DNA of 64,000 nucleotides from Teredinibacter haidensis (GTDB taxonomy: Bacteria > Pseudomonadota > Gammaproteobacteria > Pseudomonadales > Cellvibrionaceae): NCBI RefSeq assembly GCF_014211975.1, contig NZ_CP060084.1:3731001-3795000 (forward strand), in the 5' to 3' direction. Positions 52,723 to 61,647 of this stretch are shown here, piece after piece; within the stretch, counting starts at the first letter, position 1, and each line of letters starts with the position of its first letter. Position numbers and translations under genes: made by a program. The notes below the pieces were generated by a model. That model did not search any database. It was given only the letters and a program-made list of their open reading frames with translations, and was not told the origin of the DNA.

Positions 52723-54057
52723 TTATCGAATGTAACGGTTGATGATATTCTCGTACAACTCTTGCTGACCACTGCTTTGAGCGGGTTCGCCATTGGCGTT
52801 ACCGATCTTAGCCAGCTGCTCCAGGCTCAGGCTGCCAGTTTCGAAATCGGCACCTTTACCAGAATCGTAAGTGCTGTAACGATCCTTACGCATAGTTTCC
52901 AAAGGAGACTTCTGCAGCAGATCATCAGCGATCATCAAAGCGCGGGCAAATACGTCCATACCACCGATGTGACCATGGAACATATCGTTCACGTCGGTAG
53001 AATTACGACGAGTCTTAGCATCAAAGTTAACACCACCACCCTGCAGGCCACCATTGCGCAGCAGTACCAGCATCAGCTCAACGGTTTCGTTGATGTTGTA
53101 TGGGAACTGGTCGGTATCCCAAGCATTCTGATAGTCGCCGCGGTTGGCGTCGATGCTACCCAACATACCAGCGTCGGCAGCGGTTTGCAGTTCGTGGTCC
53201 ATGGTGTGCTGGGCCAGAGTTGCGTGGTTAGTTTCGATATTCAGTTTAAAGTCATTTTCCAGACCGTGAGATTTGAGGAAGCCAATAACGGTTGCACTGT
53301 CAAAATCGTACTGGTGCTTGGACGGCTCCATTGGCTTAGGCTCAATAAAGAAAGTACCTTTAAAGCCTTGGGCGCGGGCATAGTCACGAGCCATGGTCAG
53401 GAAACGACCCATATGATCCTGTTCGCGCTTCATCTGGGTGTTTAACAGACTCATATAGCCTTCACGACCACCCCAAAATACGTAGTTTTCACCATCCAGG
53501 GCGATAGTCGCGTCCAGGGCATCTTTCAGCTGGGCACCGGCGTAGGCCAAAACGTTAAAATCAGGGTTAGTGGAAGCACCGTTCATATAACGTGGGTTGG
53601 AGAACAAGTTGGCTGTACCCCATAGCAGTTTCATACCGGAAGCGGCCTGCTTGCCTTTAGCGTATTCAACAATGCCTTTTACACGGTCGCCAGTTTCAGC
53701 GCGTGACGCACCTTCATCGATCAGATCGATATCGTGGAAACACCAGTAGGGGGTTCCCAGCTTAGTGAAAAATTCGAAAGCCGCATCCATTTTGGACTGG
53801 GCGCGAATCAGGGCATCGCCCTGAGTCTGATGCCATGGGCGAATCTGAGTACCTGGACCAAAGGGATCCCCGCCAGTGCCGCAGAAAGAATGCCAGTAGC
53901 AGGTAGCGAACTTGAAGAATTCTTTCATGGTTCGACCGGCTACCACGCGGTTCTCATCGTAATATTTGAACGCAAATGGATTGTCGGAATCCGGGCCTTC
54001 GTAGGCAATTTTGCCTACACCAGGGAAATACTCTTTATCTCCAATTAATACACTCAT
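52723..54057 (-). CDS. xylA: Xylose isomerase XylA
   Basis: A 444-residue class II xylose isomerase of usual length. Active-site regions are intact: 'YWCFHDIDLIDEG' (catalytic His with Asp), 'ENYVFWGGREGYMSLLNTQMKREQDH' (metal-ligand Glu), 'IEPKPMEPSKHQYDFD' with Lys and Glu ligands, 'LNIETNHATLAQHTMDHEL' and 'GSIDANRGDYQNAWDTDQFP' with the last metal-binding Asp residues. It interconverts D-xylose and D-xylulose in the cytoplasm. The ATG has an AAGGTAG site. It is third in the operon after xylulokinase and epimerase genes, and no xylose reductase alternative is present here. Confidence 0.98.
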   Translation of the reverse strand: MSVLIGDKEYFPGVGKIAYEGPDSDNPFAFKYYDENRVVAGRTMKEFFKFATCYWHSFCGTGGDPFGPGTQIRPWHQTQGDALIRAQSKMDAAFEFFTKLGTPYWCFHDIDLIDEGASRAETGDRVKGIVEYAKGKQAASGMKLLWGTANLFSNPRYMNGASTNPDFNVLAYAGAQLKDALDATIALDGENYVFWGGREGYMSLLNTQMKREQDHMGRFLTMARDYARAQGFKGTFFIEPKPMEPSKHQYDFDSATVIGFLKSHGLENDFKLNIETNHATLAQHTMDHELQTAADAGMLGSIDANRGDYQNAWDTDQFPYNINETVELMLVLLRNGGLQGGGVNFDAKTRRNSTDVNDMFHGHIGGMDVFARALMIADDLLQKSPLETMRKDRYSTYDSGKGADFETGSLSLEQLAKIGNANGEPAQSSGQQELYENIINRYIR

Positions 54058-54097
54058 AGTTCGCTACCTTATTTGTAGAGCAATTTTAAAAAATGGT

Positions 54098-55057
54098 TCA
54101 TTTTGAGAGTTGCACGCCACAATGGGCCTGAAACTCTTCACCCGGAGCCAGCTCTATTAAGCCGTCGCCGGTATTAAACGCATTGATGCCACAGGTCATG
54201 GGCTCAATGGCCACAGATTTACGATCTGGGGGTATGTACAGCTGAATAAAATTGTAGCCTTTAGGGCCACTGCGCTGCCAAACATCCAAACGCAAATTGT
54301 CAACAGGCGAAAAAAGACTCACCCTGACATTGCCTTGTGACGCTTGGTCCGCAAGGCGAAAACAGTCATCGAACGCTGTGCTGGCAATAGCACACGATGC
54401 CTGAAACTGGTTATAGCTCGTATATTCGCCGGTGGGCAACATACGTTCGTCAATTACTGCACGCTCAACCGCTGGTATGCTGAGTCGCAACTCGTCAGCA
54501 CTGCAGCCGGGCAACTCAAAGTAGGGGTGCCAACCAACACCAACCGGGATTGCATGTGAGTGATTGTTCACTATCTTAAATATCTGAGTGAGGCCGTCTG
54601 TGCTACTCAGCAGATACTCAATACGCACGCTCACGCTAAAGGGATATCCGGCTTCGGTATCGCTTAGATCGTATTCCAGCTCAACTCGGCTAGTACTCTC
54701 TCCTTCTTCAACCGCAACCACTTTTGCCGGTTTTCGATATAGGTAACCGTGCAGAGTATTGTTGAAGGCCTCTTCGTTAATGCCAAACTGCTGCGTTTCA
54801 CCCAGCCAGCAATACTGACCAGCATCAAGCCGGTTGGGAAAAGGGTAGAGTGCAACGCCGCGATACTGATTATTGTTCAGAAGTGCTTCTTTTGTGTGAA
54901 TACCGGCAATAACACTGACTGGCTCGGCTCCCGCAGATGGCGACAGCCAGAGACCATTAATTAAACCGCCGAACGCCGGCATAAGGCTGAGCTTACAGCG
55001 GCCATCCCCCGTGCTCAGCACGAAAGGCTCTATATCTTGCTGTTGAACTTCATTCAT
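54098..55057 (-). CDS. Aldose 1-epimerase (mutarotase) of the xylose operon
   Basis: About 319 residues from the ATG at 55057; a TTG lies four codons upstream. The galactose-mutarotase-like beta-sandwich is indicated by 'GVALYPFPNRLDAGQYCW' (substrate-contact Arg region), 'NTLHGYLYRKPAKVV' (first catalytic His), 'PVGVGWHPYFELPG' (second His) and 'VAIEPMTCGINAFNTGDG' (catalytic Glu). The enzyme speeds alpha/beta anomer exchange, here probably of xylose, so that the isomerase receives the right anomer. It lies 19 bases after xylB and 40 before xylA. Confidence 0.93.
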   Translation of the reverse strand: MNEVQQQDIEPFVLSTGDGRCKLSLMPAFGGLINGLWLSPSAGAEPVSVIAGIHTKEALLNNNQYRGVALYPFPNRLDAGQYCWLGETQQFGINEEAFNNTLHGYLYRKPAKVVAVEEGESTSRVELEYDLSDTEAGYPFSVSVRIEYLLSSTDGLTQIFKIVNNHSHAIPVGVGWHPYFELPGCSADELRLSIPAVERAVIDERMLPTGEYTSYNQFQASCAIASTAFDDCFRLADQASQGNVRVSLFSPVDNLRLDVWQRSGPKGYNFIQLYIPPDRKSVAIEPMTCGINAFNTGDGLIELAPGEEFQAHCGVQLSK

Positions 55058-55076
55058 TGATAAATCCAAAAATAAT

Positions 55077-56567
55077 TTACTTAACGCTTGGCAACGCCGC
55101 TACCCACTCACCGTATGCCTGCTGGTACTGACCAACTTTATTCGTATCCGGCTCAATAACATTCACTCGAGCCAGGCTGCTAAACGCTTCCTTCGCGTTA
55201 CTAAAATAGCCACAACCCAAGGCAGCAGCACGCGCAGCACCTTCTGCGCCGTCAGTTTCATAAACTTCAACCGCCGCTTGCGTGGTATTGGCAAATGCCG
55301 TGGCAAAAACATCGCTAAGGAACATATTGCCCTGGGCTACACGCACCACATCACAACTGCCTCCCAACGATTTCAGCACATCAAAACCCTGATTCAGGGC
55401 GAAGACAATGCCTTCCTGTACGGCGCGAACCATATGACCTAAGCCGTGTCGATTCAAGTCGATATTGCGCAACTGGGCGCCCATATTACGATTCTGGAAA
55501 ATGCGCTCTGCACCGTTACCAAAAGGGTGGAAGATCAGACCATCACTGCCGATGGATGTGGCTTCAGCTTTGTCATTCAGTAAACGGTAGTCCACTGGCT
55601 CGCCATCCACACTTAACAATTGACGAAGCCAACTGTAGGAACGACCGGCGCCGTTTACGCAGACCAACACCCCGTTACGGGGCGCGTCAGGCTCACTGGT
55701 AACGTGCAGGAACGTATTAACACGCGATTCCAGATCGGCCGCAGGTTTATCAGTAACACCATAAATCACCCCGGAAGTACCCGCCGTAGCGGCCACTTCA
55801 CCAGGCTCTAAAACGTTTAAGCTTAGCGCGTTATTGGGCTGATCGCCGCCTCTGTAGCTAATTTTTACTCCGGCGCGAAGACCCAGCTCTGCAGCGGCAG
55901 CAGCAGACACTTCAGATTGCTCTCCTATACTGGGCACAATCTCCGGAATTAGATCTGAACTGATACCCCAATGATCCAGCAACTCCTGCGCGACTTTCTG
56001 GCCTTTGAAATCCCATAGGGTTCCTTCCGACAAGCCTGACGCGGTCGTATTAATCTCGCCAGACAATTTCATAGCCACGTAGTCACCCGGCAACATAACC
56101 TTATGAATCTTGTCGAATGTTTCGGGCTCGTTTTTTTGTACCCAACGTAACTTAGACGCGGTGAAATTTCCGGGAGAGTTCAGCAAGTGGCCATAGCAAT
56201 AATCGCTACCTAATGCTTCCAGCGCTGCATCACCGTAGGGAACCGCTCGGCTATCACACCAAATAATCGCAGGGCGCAGCACGTTTTGTGAAGCATCGAC
56301 CATTACTAGACCGTGCATCTGGTAGGAAATACCAATCGCTTCAATTTTTTGAGCATCAACATTATCAGCGGCAAACAGTTTGGCGCAGCCATTCTTAATA
56401 CCATCCCACCACAAATCCGGGTGCTGCTCGGCCCAGCCGGGCTGAGGTGCAGAAATTTCCTGCTCTGTTTCCGGGTAATGAGTAGATGCCAGACACTGGC
56501 CGGTTGATCCATCCAGAACTGAAAGTTTTACAGATGAACTACCTACGTCGATTCCAAGAAAAAGCAT
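55077..56567 (-). CDS. xylB: Xylulokinase XylB
   Basis: A 496-residue FGGY-family kinase from the ATG at 56567 (MLFLGIDVGSSSVKLSVLD), preceded by GGTGGGT. Further motifs are 'SYQMHGLVMVDASQNVLRPAIIWCDSRA', with the catalytic-type Asp in 'WCDSRA' context, 'TASGLSEGTLWDF', 'ISYRGGDQPNNALSLNVLEPGEVAATAGTSGVIYG' and the C-terminal 'VRVAQGNMFLSDVFATAFANTTQAAVEVYETDGAEGAARAAALGCGY'. It phosphorylates D-xylulose with ATP, feeding the pentose phosphate pathway. It is the first gene of the operon and divergent from the Nudix regulator. Confidence 0.97.
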   Translation of the reverse strand: MLFLGIDVGSSSVKLSVLDGSTGQCLASTHYPETEQEISAPQPGWAEQHPDLWWDGIKNGCAKLFAADNVDAQKIEAIGISYQMHGLVMVDASQNVLRPAIIWCDSRAVPYGDAALEALGSDYCYGHLLNSPGNFTASKLRWVQKNEPETFDKIHKVMLPGDYVAMKLSGEINTTASGLSEGTLWDFKGQKVAQELLDHWGISSDLIPEIVPSIGEQSEVSAAAAAELGLRAGVKISYRGGDQPNNALSLNVLEPGEVAATAGTSGVIYGVTDKPAADLESRVNTFLHVTSEPDAPRNGVLVCVNGAGRSYSWLRQLLSVDGEPVDYRLLNDKAEATSIGSDGLIFHPFGNGAERIFQNRNMGAQLRNIDLNRHGLGHMVRAVQEGIVFALNQGFDVLKSLGGSCDVVRVAQGNMFLSDVFATAFANTTQAAVEVYETDGAEGAARAAALGCGYFSNAKEAFSSLARVNVIEPDTNKVGQYQQAYGEWVAALPSVK

Positions 56568-56697
56568 TGTTATACCCACCAAGAAAATATTTGTATTTTG
56601 AGATGTAAGAGGACTAGCGCCCCTAGTGAATTCACTACGTCACGGGGAGCGAAGTATAGTCTTATTGTCGTTTTGACCACAAGCGATAATGGTGCTA

Positions 56698-56717
56698 GGA
56701 TCAAGGAACATTGATCC
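56698..56717. promoter_or_regulatory. Perfect 20-bp palindrome, candidate xylose operator
   Basis: GGATCAA-GGAACA-TTGATCC has two perfect seven-base arms around a six-base spacer. It lies in the 389-base divergent region (56568-56956) between xylB and the Nudix regulator, 131 bases upstream of xylB and 240 upstream of the regulator. A weaker dyad TTCG-TACG-CGAA is at 56758-56769. No other gene lies in this region. Confidence 0.6.
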
Positions 56718-56956
56718 ATCGAAAATTTCTTCACATATTCGGCGCCAAAAACACCTTTTCGTACGCGAATCGCTGCGAAGGCAAGACTAACTGCATCAAT
56801 ATCAGCAATTGGTAAACATTCAGATACACCGGTATCAACTGTCCATCAAATTCGTGATTTAGATGCCACAATAAGGCTGCAAAACTTGGCGTAATACCTT
56901 ACTGTATAGCCAGCAGAAGTAAATACACTTTTAGCAGTAAATACGCTTTAAATAAG

Positions 56957-57718
56957 ATGAATAACTTAACTGGAATACGGAAACCTATCAACGTGTCTAA
57001 CGCAACCTCCGTGGGCTTAAATCGAGAACCCTTTCCGCTTCCAGAAGGTGTAATGCGCGGCCTATCCATCGACAACCTGATTTTCGGGCTAGATGGCAGC
57101 GAACTAAAAATTCTTTTGATTAAACACGGCGAAGGCATTCGCATGGGAGAATGGGCGCTACCCGGTGGCTGGATCAAACACGAAGAAGACCTCAAAGATG
57201 CCGCCAAGCGCCTGCTTAAAGTGTTAACCGGTGTAGAGCACCCCTACCTGGAACAGCTGAAAACCTTCGGCAAGGTCAATCGTTACCCCGCCGAGCGCGT
57301 CGTAACCGTTGCTTACTACGCATTGGTCAGTGCAGATGATTACGCCTTAATGGCCGGGTTCAGCGCTTCGGAAGCGGGCTGGTTTAATGTCCACGATACT
57401 CCCCACTTGGTTTTCGACCATCAAGAAATTCTCGATTGCGGTATTCAGCACCTGCAACATCAGGTACGCCACCACCCTGTTGGCTTTAACCTTCTTCCGG
57501 AAAAGTTCACCTTGCTACAGCTGCAGGAACTGTACGAAGCTATTCTGGATGTCTCCCTAGATAAACCCAACTTTCGCCGAAAAATCATGAAAATGAATTT
57601 GCTTACGTCCTGTAACGAAAAGCAAAAAGGTGTTGCCCACCGCGCGGCAAACCTTTATCGCTTCGACGAAGAAGCCTACAAAAAACTGACCCAACAGGGC
57701 TTTACCTTCGAAGTTTAG
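56957..57718 (+). CDS. Nudix-domain transcriptional regulator, NrtR-like, of xylose use
   Basis: A 253-residue protein: an N-terminal Nudix fold (about residues 35-165, 'SIDNLIFGLDGSELKILLIKHGEGIRMGEWALPGGWIK') and a C-terminal winged helix ('FTLLQLQELYEAILDVSLDKPNFRRKIMKMNLL', the NrtR-type DNA-binding motif). In the Nudix box, starting at residue 71, the Arg is kept but the three catalytic glutamates are Leu, Val and Leu, so hydrolysis is not expected and the pocket may bind a sugar-derived ligand. The start is uncertain; the ribosome site is poor. Its position between the xyl operon and the sugar transporter points to local control. Confidence 0.92.
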   Translation: MNNLTGIRKPINVSNATSVGLNREPFPLPEGVMRGLSIDNLIFGLDGSELKILLIKHGEGIRMGEWALPGGWIKHEEDLKDAAKRLLKVLTGVEHPYLEQLKTFGKVNRYPAERVVTVAYYALVSADDYALMAGFSASEAGWFNVHDTPHLVFDHQEILDCGIQHLQHQVRHHPVGFNLLPEKFTLLQLQELYEAILDVSLDKPNFRRKIMKMNLLTSCNEKQKGVAHRAANLYRFDEEAYKKLTQQGFTFEV

Positions 57719-57738
57719 CGACACCTAACAATAACTCA

Positions 57739-57760
57739 GCCTATGGCATGATCCGTAGGC
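57739..57760 (+). promoter_or_regulatory. Imperfect hairpin between regulator and sugar transporter
   Basis: GCCTATGG and CCGTAGGC pair, with one G-U, around a six-base loop, 21 bases after the regulator stop and 35 before the transporter start. It may be an attenuator, a second operator, or mRNA stabilising structure. No T-run follows. Confidence 0.4.
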
Positions 57761-57794
57761 AATTTAATATTAAAAATAACCATTAGGTATCAAT

Positions 57795-59210
57795 ATGACT
57801 CACGCCACTCAGCAAAATAGCGAGAATTTCGCCTTTATTTTATTGATCAGCTGCGTAGCCACTATCGGGGGGTTTCTCTTTGGATTCGATAGCGGCGTTA
57901 TCAATGGAACGGTAGATGGCTTGCAAGCGGCTTTCAACTCAGACTCTGTCGGCACCGGCTTTAACGTTGCCTCCATGCTCATGGGTTGCGCCTTCGGTGC
58001 AGCAGCTGCAGGGCGCCTGGCCGATCTCTATGGCCGCAGATTCATGCTAATATTAGCCGCCATATTCTTTATGATATCCGCCTGGGGTTCCGGTATTGCC
58101 ACCTCTTCGGCAGAATTTATTGTGTACCGCATACTCGGTGGCCTAGCCGTTGGCGCTGCGAGTGTAATGGCTCCCGCTTACATCAGCGAAGTCGCTCCCG
58201 CCCGCTATCGCGGCCGACTCACCACCATACAACAAGTTGCCATTATCAGCGGCTTAACGGCCGCATTTCTAAGCAACTATCTGCTGGCCGATATTTCCGG
58301 CTCTGCACATAATAAATTGTGGTTGGATGCAGAAACTTGGCGCTGGATGTTCTGGGTGGAAATGATTCCAGCTGGCATATTCCTGTTCGCACTTTTATTA
58401 ATCCCAGAAAGCCCCCGTTTTTTAGTCGTTAAGCGACGTACAGAAAAAGCCCTAGCGGTATTAACCCGACTTTACGGTGAAGAAGCAGGAAAAACCAAGC
58501 TAGAGGAAATCGAATCCTCGTTTGCCGCAGACCACCACAAACCCCGCTTTTCCGATTTAAAAGACAAAGCTACAGGAAAAGTTCGCTCACTGGTGTGGGT
58601 TGGTATTGGCCTAGCAACCTTCCAGCAACTGGTAGGCATTAACGTTGTATTTTATTACGGTGCCGTACTGTGGCAGTCCGTTGGATTTTCTGAAAACGAT
58701 GCGCTCTTTATTAACGTTGTCTCCGGCAGCTTGAGTATTGCCGCTTGCATTGTCGCCATTCTGCTGGTCGACAAAATCGGCCGTAAACCTCTGCTGTGGA
58801 TTGGTTCTGCTGGCATGGCGGCTACCCTGGGCCTCTGCGCTATTGCATTTTCTACCGCCAGCCTCGACGCGGAAGGTAGCGTTAGCCTGAGTGATAATAT
58901 GGGTATACTCGCACTCGTTGCTGCCAACTTGTATGTCGTTTTCTTCAACGCCTCATGGGGCCCAATTATGTGGGTTATGCTGGGCGAAATGTTCCCCAAT
59001 CAGATCCGCGGATCCGGCTTAGCCGTTGCTGGCTTCTTCCAGTGGGGCTCCAACTTCGGTATTACTATCACATTCCCCATTATGCTCGCATCCATTGGTC
59101 TTGCCGGCGCCTACGGTTTTTACACCATCTGCGCGGCAATCTCGATAGTCTTTGTACTTAAATATGTGCACGAAACCAAAGGAATTGAGCTTGAGGACAT
59201 GAAGGGCTAA
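57795..59210 (+). CDS. Sugar porter, XylE-like D-xylose:proton symporter
   Basis: A 471-residue MFS sugar porter with twelve helices. Sugar-porter signatures are present: 'GFLFGFDSGVINGTVDGLQ' (helix 1), 'GRLADLYGRRFMLILAA' (motif A), 'AYISEVAPARYRGRLTTIQQVAIISG', 'PESPRFLVVKRRTEKAL' (PESPR), 'QQLVGINVVFYYG' (substrate-binding QQ.xGIN) and 'DKIGRKPLLWIGSAG'. It should import xylose, or another pentose or hexose, with protons across the inner membrane. Position after the regulator in the xylose locus favours xylose. It is followed by a strong terminator. Confidence 0.95.
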   Translation: MTHATQQNSENFAFILLISCVATIGGFLFGFDSGVINGTVDGLQAAFNSDSVGTGFNVASMLMGCAFGAAAAGRLADLYGRRFMLILAAIFFMISAWGSGIATSSAEFIVYRILGGLAVGAASVMAPAYISEVAPARYRGRLTTIQQVAIISGLTAAFLSNYLLADISGSAHNKLWLDAETWRWMFWVEMIPAGIFLFALLLIPESPRFLVVKRRTEKALAVLTRLYGEEAGKTKLEEIESSFAADHHKPRFSDLKDKATGKVRSLVWVGIGLATFQQLVGINVVFYYGAVLWQSVGFSENDALFINVVSGSLSIAACIVAILLVDKIGRKPLLWIGSAGMAATLGLCAIAFSTASLDAEGSVSLSDNMGILALVAANLYVVFFNASWGPIMWVMLGEMFPNQIRGSGLAVAGFFQWGSNFGITITFPIMLASIGLAGAYGFYTICAAISIVFVLKYVHETKGIELEDMKG

Positions 59211-59220
59211 CCCTCAAACA

Positions 59221-59253
59221 AAAACAACTGAAAGCTTCGCTTTCAGTTGTTTT
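59221..59253 (+). terminator. Strong intrinsic terminator after the sugar transporter
   Basis: AAAACAACTGAAAGC pairs with its exact complement GCTTTCAGTTGTTTT over the loop TTC. The 15-base stem, which includes the T-rich tail, starts eleven bases after the stop codon and ends the regulator-transporter unit. Confidence 0.92.
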
Positions 59254-59711
59254 CTTCGTGCTTACCCGTATCACCAATAGCGGTAAAAAAGCACTCCAAG
59301 CCTCTTAAGTAAGATAGACCTTCGCTCCAATGCCCTGTTTACCTGTCTAAGCCACAAAAACGACACGCCGAATCGTCGCTAGATTTGTGAGTACATACGC
59401 CAACAACACAATCACGCCTTTAAAGCTCATAACGAATAACACACCACTCCCTCTGATATCCAAACGCAGTGGTTTCAGCTCTGTAGTTTGCACCTTATAA
59501 CCAAGCCACGAGCAATGGAAAAGCGCTCGACCTAAGCCCCCGCCGGTGGGCGCACCAAACAGACCCACAGCGTCGACATCCTTTACATTATTTAAATATA
59601 GAAATACTTGGCACCAAATAACACATAAAAATCAACAAGTTGGCACGTTGGTACTATTTTTGCTTTGATGCTAAAGCATTAACGCTATTGAATATTTTAG
59701 GAAATTACAGA
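59254..59711. other. Intergenic region before the PEP-CTERM gene
   Basis: About 460 bases. A minus-strand ORF of 73 codons at 59347-59568 has one hydrophobic stretch but no ribosome site of note and no recognisable family, so it is not called. The promoter of the PEP-CTERM gene is expected near 59580-59700, which is A+T-rich. Confidence 0.5.
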
Positions 59712-60389
59712 ATGAGAAAAGTTAGTTATCTATGCCTAATCCTTTGCTCGCTATTGGTAGGTAAAGCGAACGCCGCTGTCATAACAGTAGAAGACCAAAA
59801 CGCAAACATAGGCAATTGTATTCCATTTGGCTGCGCAGGTAGCTACGGCCCATTTATGACCAGCGTGTACAAGGATATCGATTCTTTCAGCTTATCAAGC
59901 GGAGACACCATTTCTTTCGATTTGTCCGGCGTAAATGACGTGGACATTATTTTTGATCTTTTTTTAGCATCAACCATCACAAACGGGGGTAATGCAGCAG
60001 ACGCAAACGGATTCACCCGCGTCGTCTCCAGTGGAAATGGTGGCCAAGGAACAGCCACTCAAGGCGATTATGAATTGGAGTTCACCATCGACTCAGCATG
60101 GGATTTTTTAGGCGGCGGCCTAATGATAGCGTTCTCTCCCGTAGGCGTCACCGCTAGCGATTCCTCCTGGAGTACCGGTTTTTACGGAAACAGTTCGGCC
60201 TCTAACACTCACGTTGGCCAATTCTATAGCGGCTCCACAGCTGGAACGGGAGCTTACCGAACAAGTATCATACCTAACTTTAAGATAACCACGGACGTCG
60301 TATCTGTTCCCGAGCCAGGCAGTCTCGCGCTCATCGGCCTGGGATTGGTCGGCATCAGCTTCGCTCGCAGAAGAAGGGCTATAAAGTAA
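59712..60389 (+). CDS. PEP-CTERM sorting-domain protein
   Basis: A 225-residue protein from the ATG at 59712, supported by a TTTAGGA site; the frame opens at 59640. It has a signal peptide (MRKVSYLCLILCSLLVGKANA), a beta-rich middle with two early cysteines ('NIGNCIPFGCAGSYG') and the C-terminal sorting signal VPEPGSLALIGLGLVGISFA followed by RRRR. In the PEP-CTERM/exosortase system the tail is cleaved and the protein is delivered to the cell surface or to exopolysaccharide. No exosortase is in this window. It was not assigned to a known functional domain. Confidence 0.92.
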   Translation: MRKVSYLCLILCSLLVGKANAAVITVEDQNANIGNCIPFGCAGSYGPFMTSVYKDIDSFSLSSGDTISFDLSGVNDVDIIFDLFLASTITNGGNAADANGFTRVVSSGNGGQGTATQGDYELEFTIDSAWDFLGGGLMIAFSPVGVTASDSSWSTGFYGNSSASNTHVGQFYSGSTAGTGAYRTSIIPNFKITTDVVSVPEPGSLALIGLGLVGISFARRRRAIK

Positions 60390-60404
60390 TTTTACTGCGT
60401 AGAC

Positions 60405-60435
60405 AAAAAAGCCCCGAATTCTCCGGGGCTTTTTT
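60405..60435 (+). terminator. Intrinsic terminator after the PEP-CTERM gene
   Basis: AAAAAAGCCCCG pairs with CGGGGCTTTTTT over a seven-base loop, with T-runs on both strands. It lies about 15 bases after the stop and may also end transcripts from the minus-strand MacA-like gene, which stops at 60547. Confidence 0.9.
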
Positions 60436-60546
60436 AAAAGGGCACTTGGTAGAAAACGCAGCAAGCACATCACACCCGGTTTAAGCTTAGCGATAAAAAT
60501 AGATAAGACCCGGCTCAGCCTCAAGCACCCTGCCACAAAAGACAAC

Positions 60547-61620
60547 TCACTGTTTTTTCAACGCCATTTTACTATCCACTCCTTCTATAATCTCGATAAA
60601 AATTCCATTTGAAAGGCCGATCTTTACTTTTCGCTTTTCGAAGATCTGCGGCGCGGTCTCCACTTCAACAAACACTTCGTCGCCCTCAAACAACAATGCG
60701 CGCTCATTCACCGCCAGTACCTGCTCGCGCTTATCCAGCACGATATCGGCATTGGCGCTGTAACCTGCTCGAAGAAAGCGATCTTCTCGCAACTTTACCG
60801 CTGCGCGAATTTGAAATTTGATCGTGCCCTGGTCGTCATAGCCTTTTGGCGAAATATACTCCAACTCGGCAACAAAGGGCTCAGTCTCGATAGCACCAAT
60901 ATTTAGCAACAACTCCATACCTTCGTGAATTTTCCCAACTTCAGCCTCGTCTACCGTCCCTTCAAAAATCATGTCCTGCATATTGGCGATAGTGGCGATA
61001 GTCGTACCGGCATTAAAGGTATTGGTCTCTGTTACAAAGGTGCCTTCTTTTACCGGAATATCCAGGATCAACCCTTCCAATGTTGCGTGCACCAGATTGG
61101 AAATTTTTCCGGCTTTTTTAGAGGCTCCCTCGCGAATAATCGCTAAATTGCTCTCGGCGGCCTGCAAGGTTTCGGCTTGCAAATCATACTCATGCAAATA
61201 TTTATTGTATTCAAATTCGGGTATTAATTTTTCGTTAAAAAGTTCTTGCTGCCTTGCCAGTTCGCGCTTAGCGTTATTGTACTTTAGACGCGCAGTTTCC
61301 ATTTGGGATTCAGCTGTATTCAGACGTTCCATATTGGGAATAATGTGTATTTTCGAGATCAATTCCCCCTTAGCAATGGGCTGACCTGCCTCCACGTAGA
61401 TGCGCTCCACCACGCCAGATACCTGTGATTTAATTTCCACTTCTTTGCGCGGAATGATTTTTCCCGTAGCAACTGTTTTCTTTACTATATCGGTCACGAT
61501 GGGACTTTCTGTTTCATACACTACGGGTTTTTCCTGGGATTTTCCGTACAGAAAAACAGCGGTCCCAACGAACAAAATAACAACCAAAATTGCCATCAAA
61601 ATGGCAAATATTTTTTTCAT
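60547..61620 (-). CDS. MacA-like periplasmic adaptor (HlyD/RND family)
   Basis: A 357-residue protein with one N-terminal membrane helix (IFAILMAILVVILFVGTAVFLYG). Then come the barrel/lipoyl part ('KKTVATGKIIPRKEVEIKSQVSGVVERIYVEAGQPIAKGELISKI', the membrane-fusion-protein signature), a coiled coil ('RLNTAESQMETARLKYNNAKRELARQQELFNEKL'), a second lipoyl half, and a beta-barrel region. It bridges inner-membrane permeases to an outer-membrane channel. It is the last gene of an operon with two MacB-like permeases. Confidence 0.92.
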   Translation of the reverse strand: MKKIFAILMAILVVILFVGTAVFLYGKSQEKPVVYETESPIVTDIVKKTVATGKIIPRKEVEIKSQVSGVVERIYVEAGQPIAKGELISKIHIIPNMERLNTAESQMETARLKYNNAKRELARQQELFNEKLIPEFEYNKYLHEYDLQAETLQAAESNLAIIREGASKKAGKISNLVHATLEGLILDIPVKEGTFVTETNTFNAGTTIATIANMQDMIFEGTVDEAEVGKIHEGMELLLNIGAIETEPFVAELEYISPKGYDDQGTIKFQIRAAVKLREDRFLRAGYSANADIVLDKREQVLAVNERALLFEGDEVFVEVETAPQIFEKRKVKIGLSNGIFIEIIEGVDSKMALKKQ

Positions 61621-61647
61621 GTGTAGCGTACCTTTTTATTCATGTAT

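Noticed and set aside
59347..59568. Minus-strand 73-codon ORF with a hydrophobic stretch
   Set aside because: No recognisable family, no good ribosome site and no coding context; it lies in an intergenic stretch that needs a promoter for the PEP-CTERM gene.
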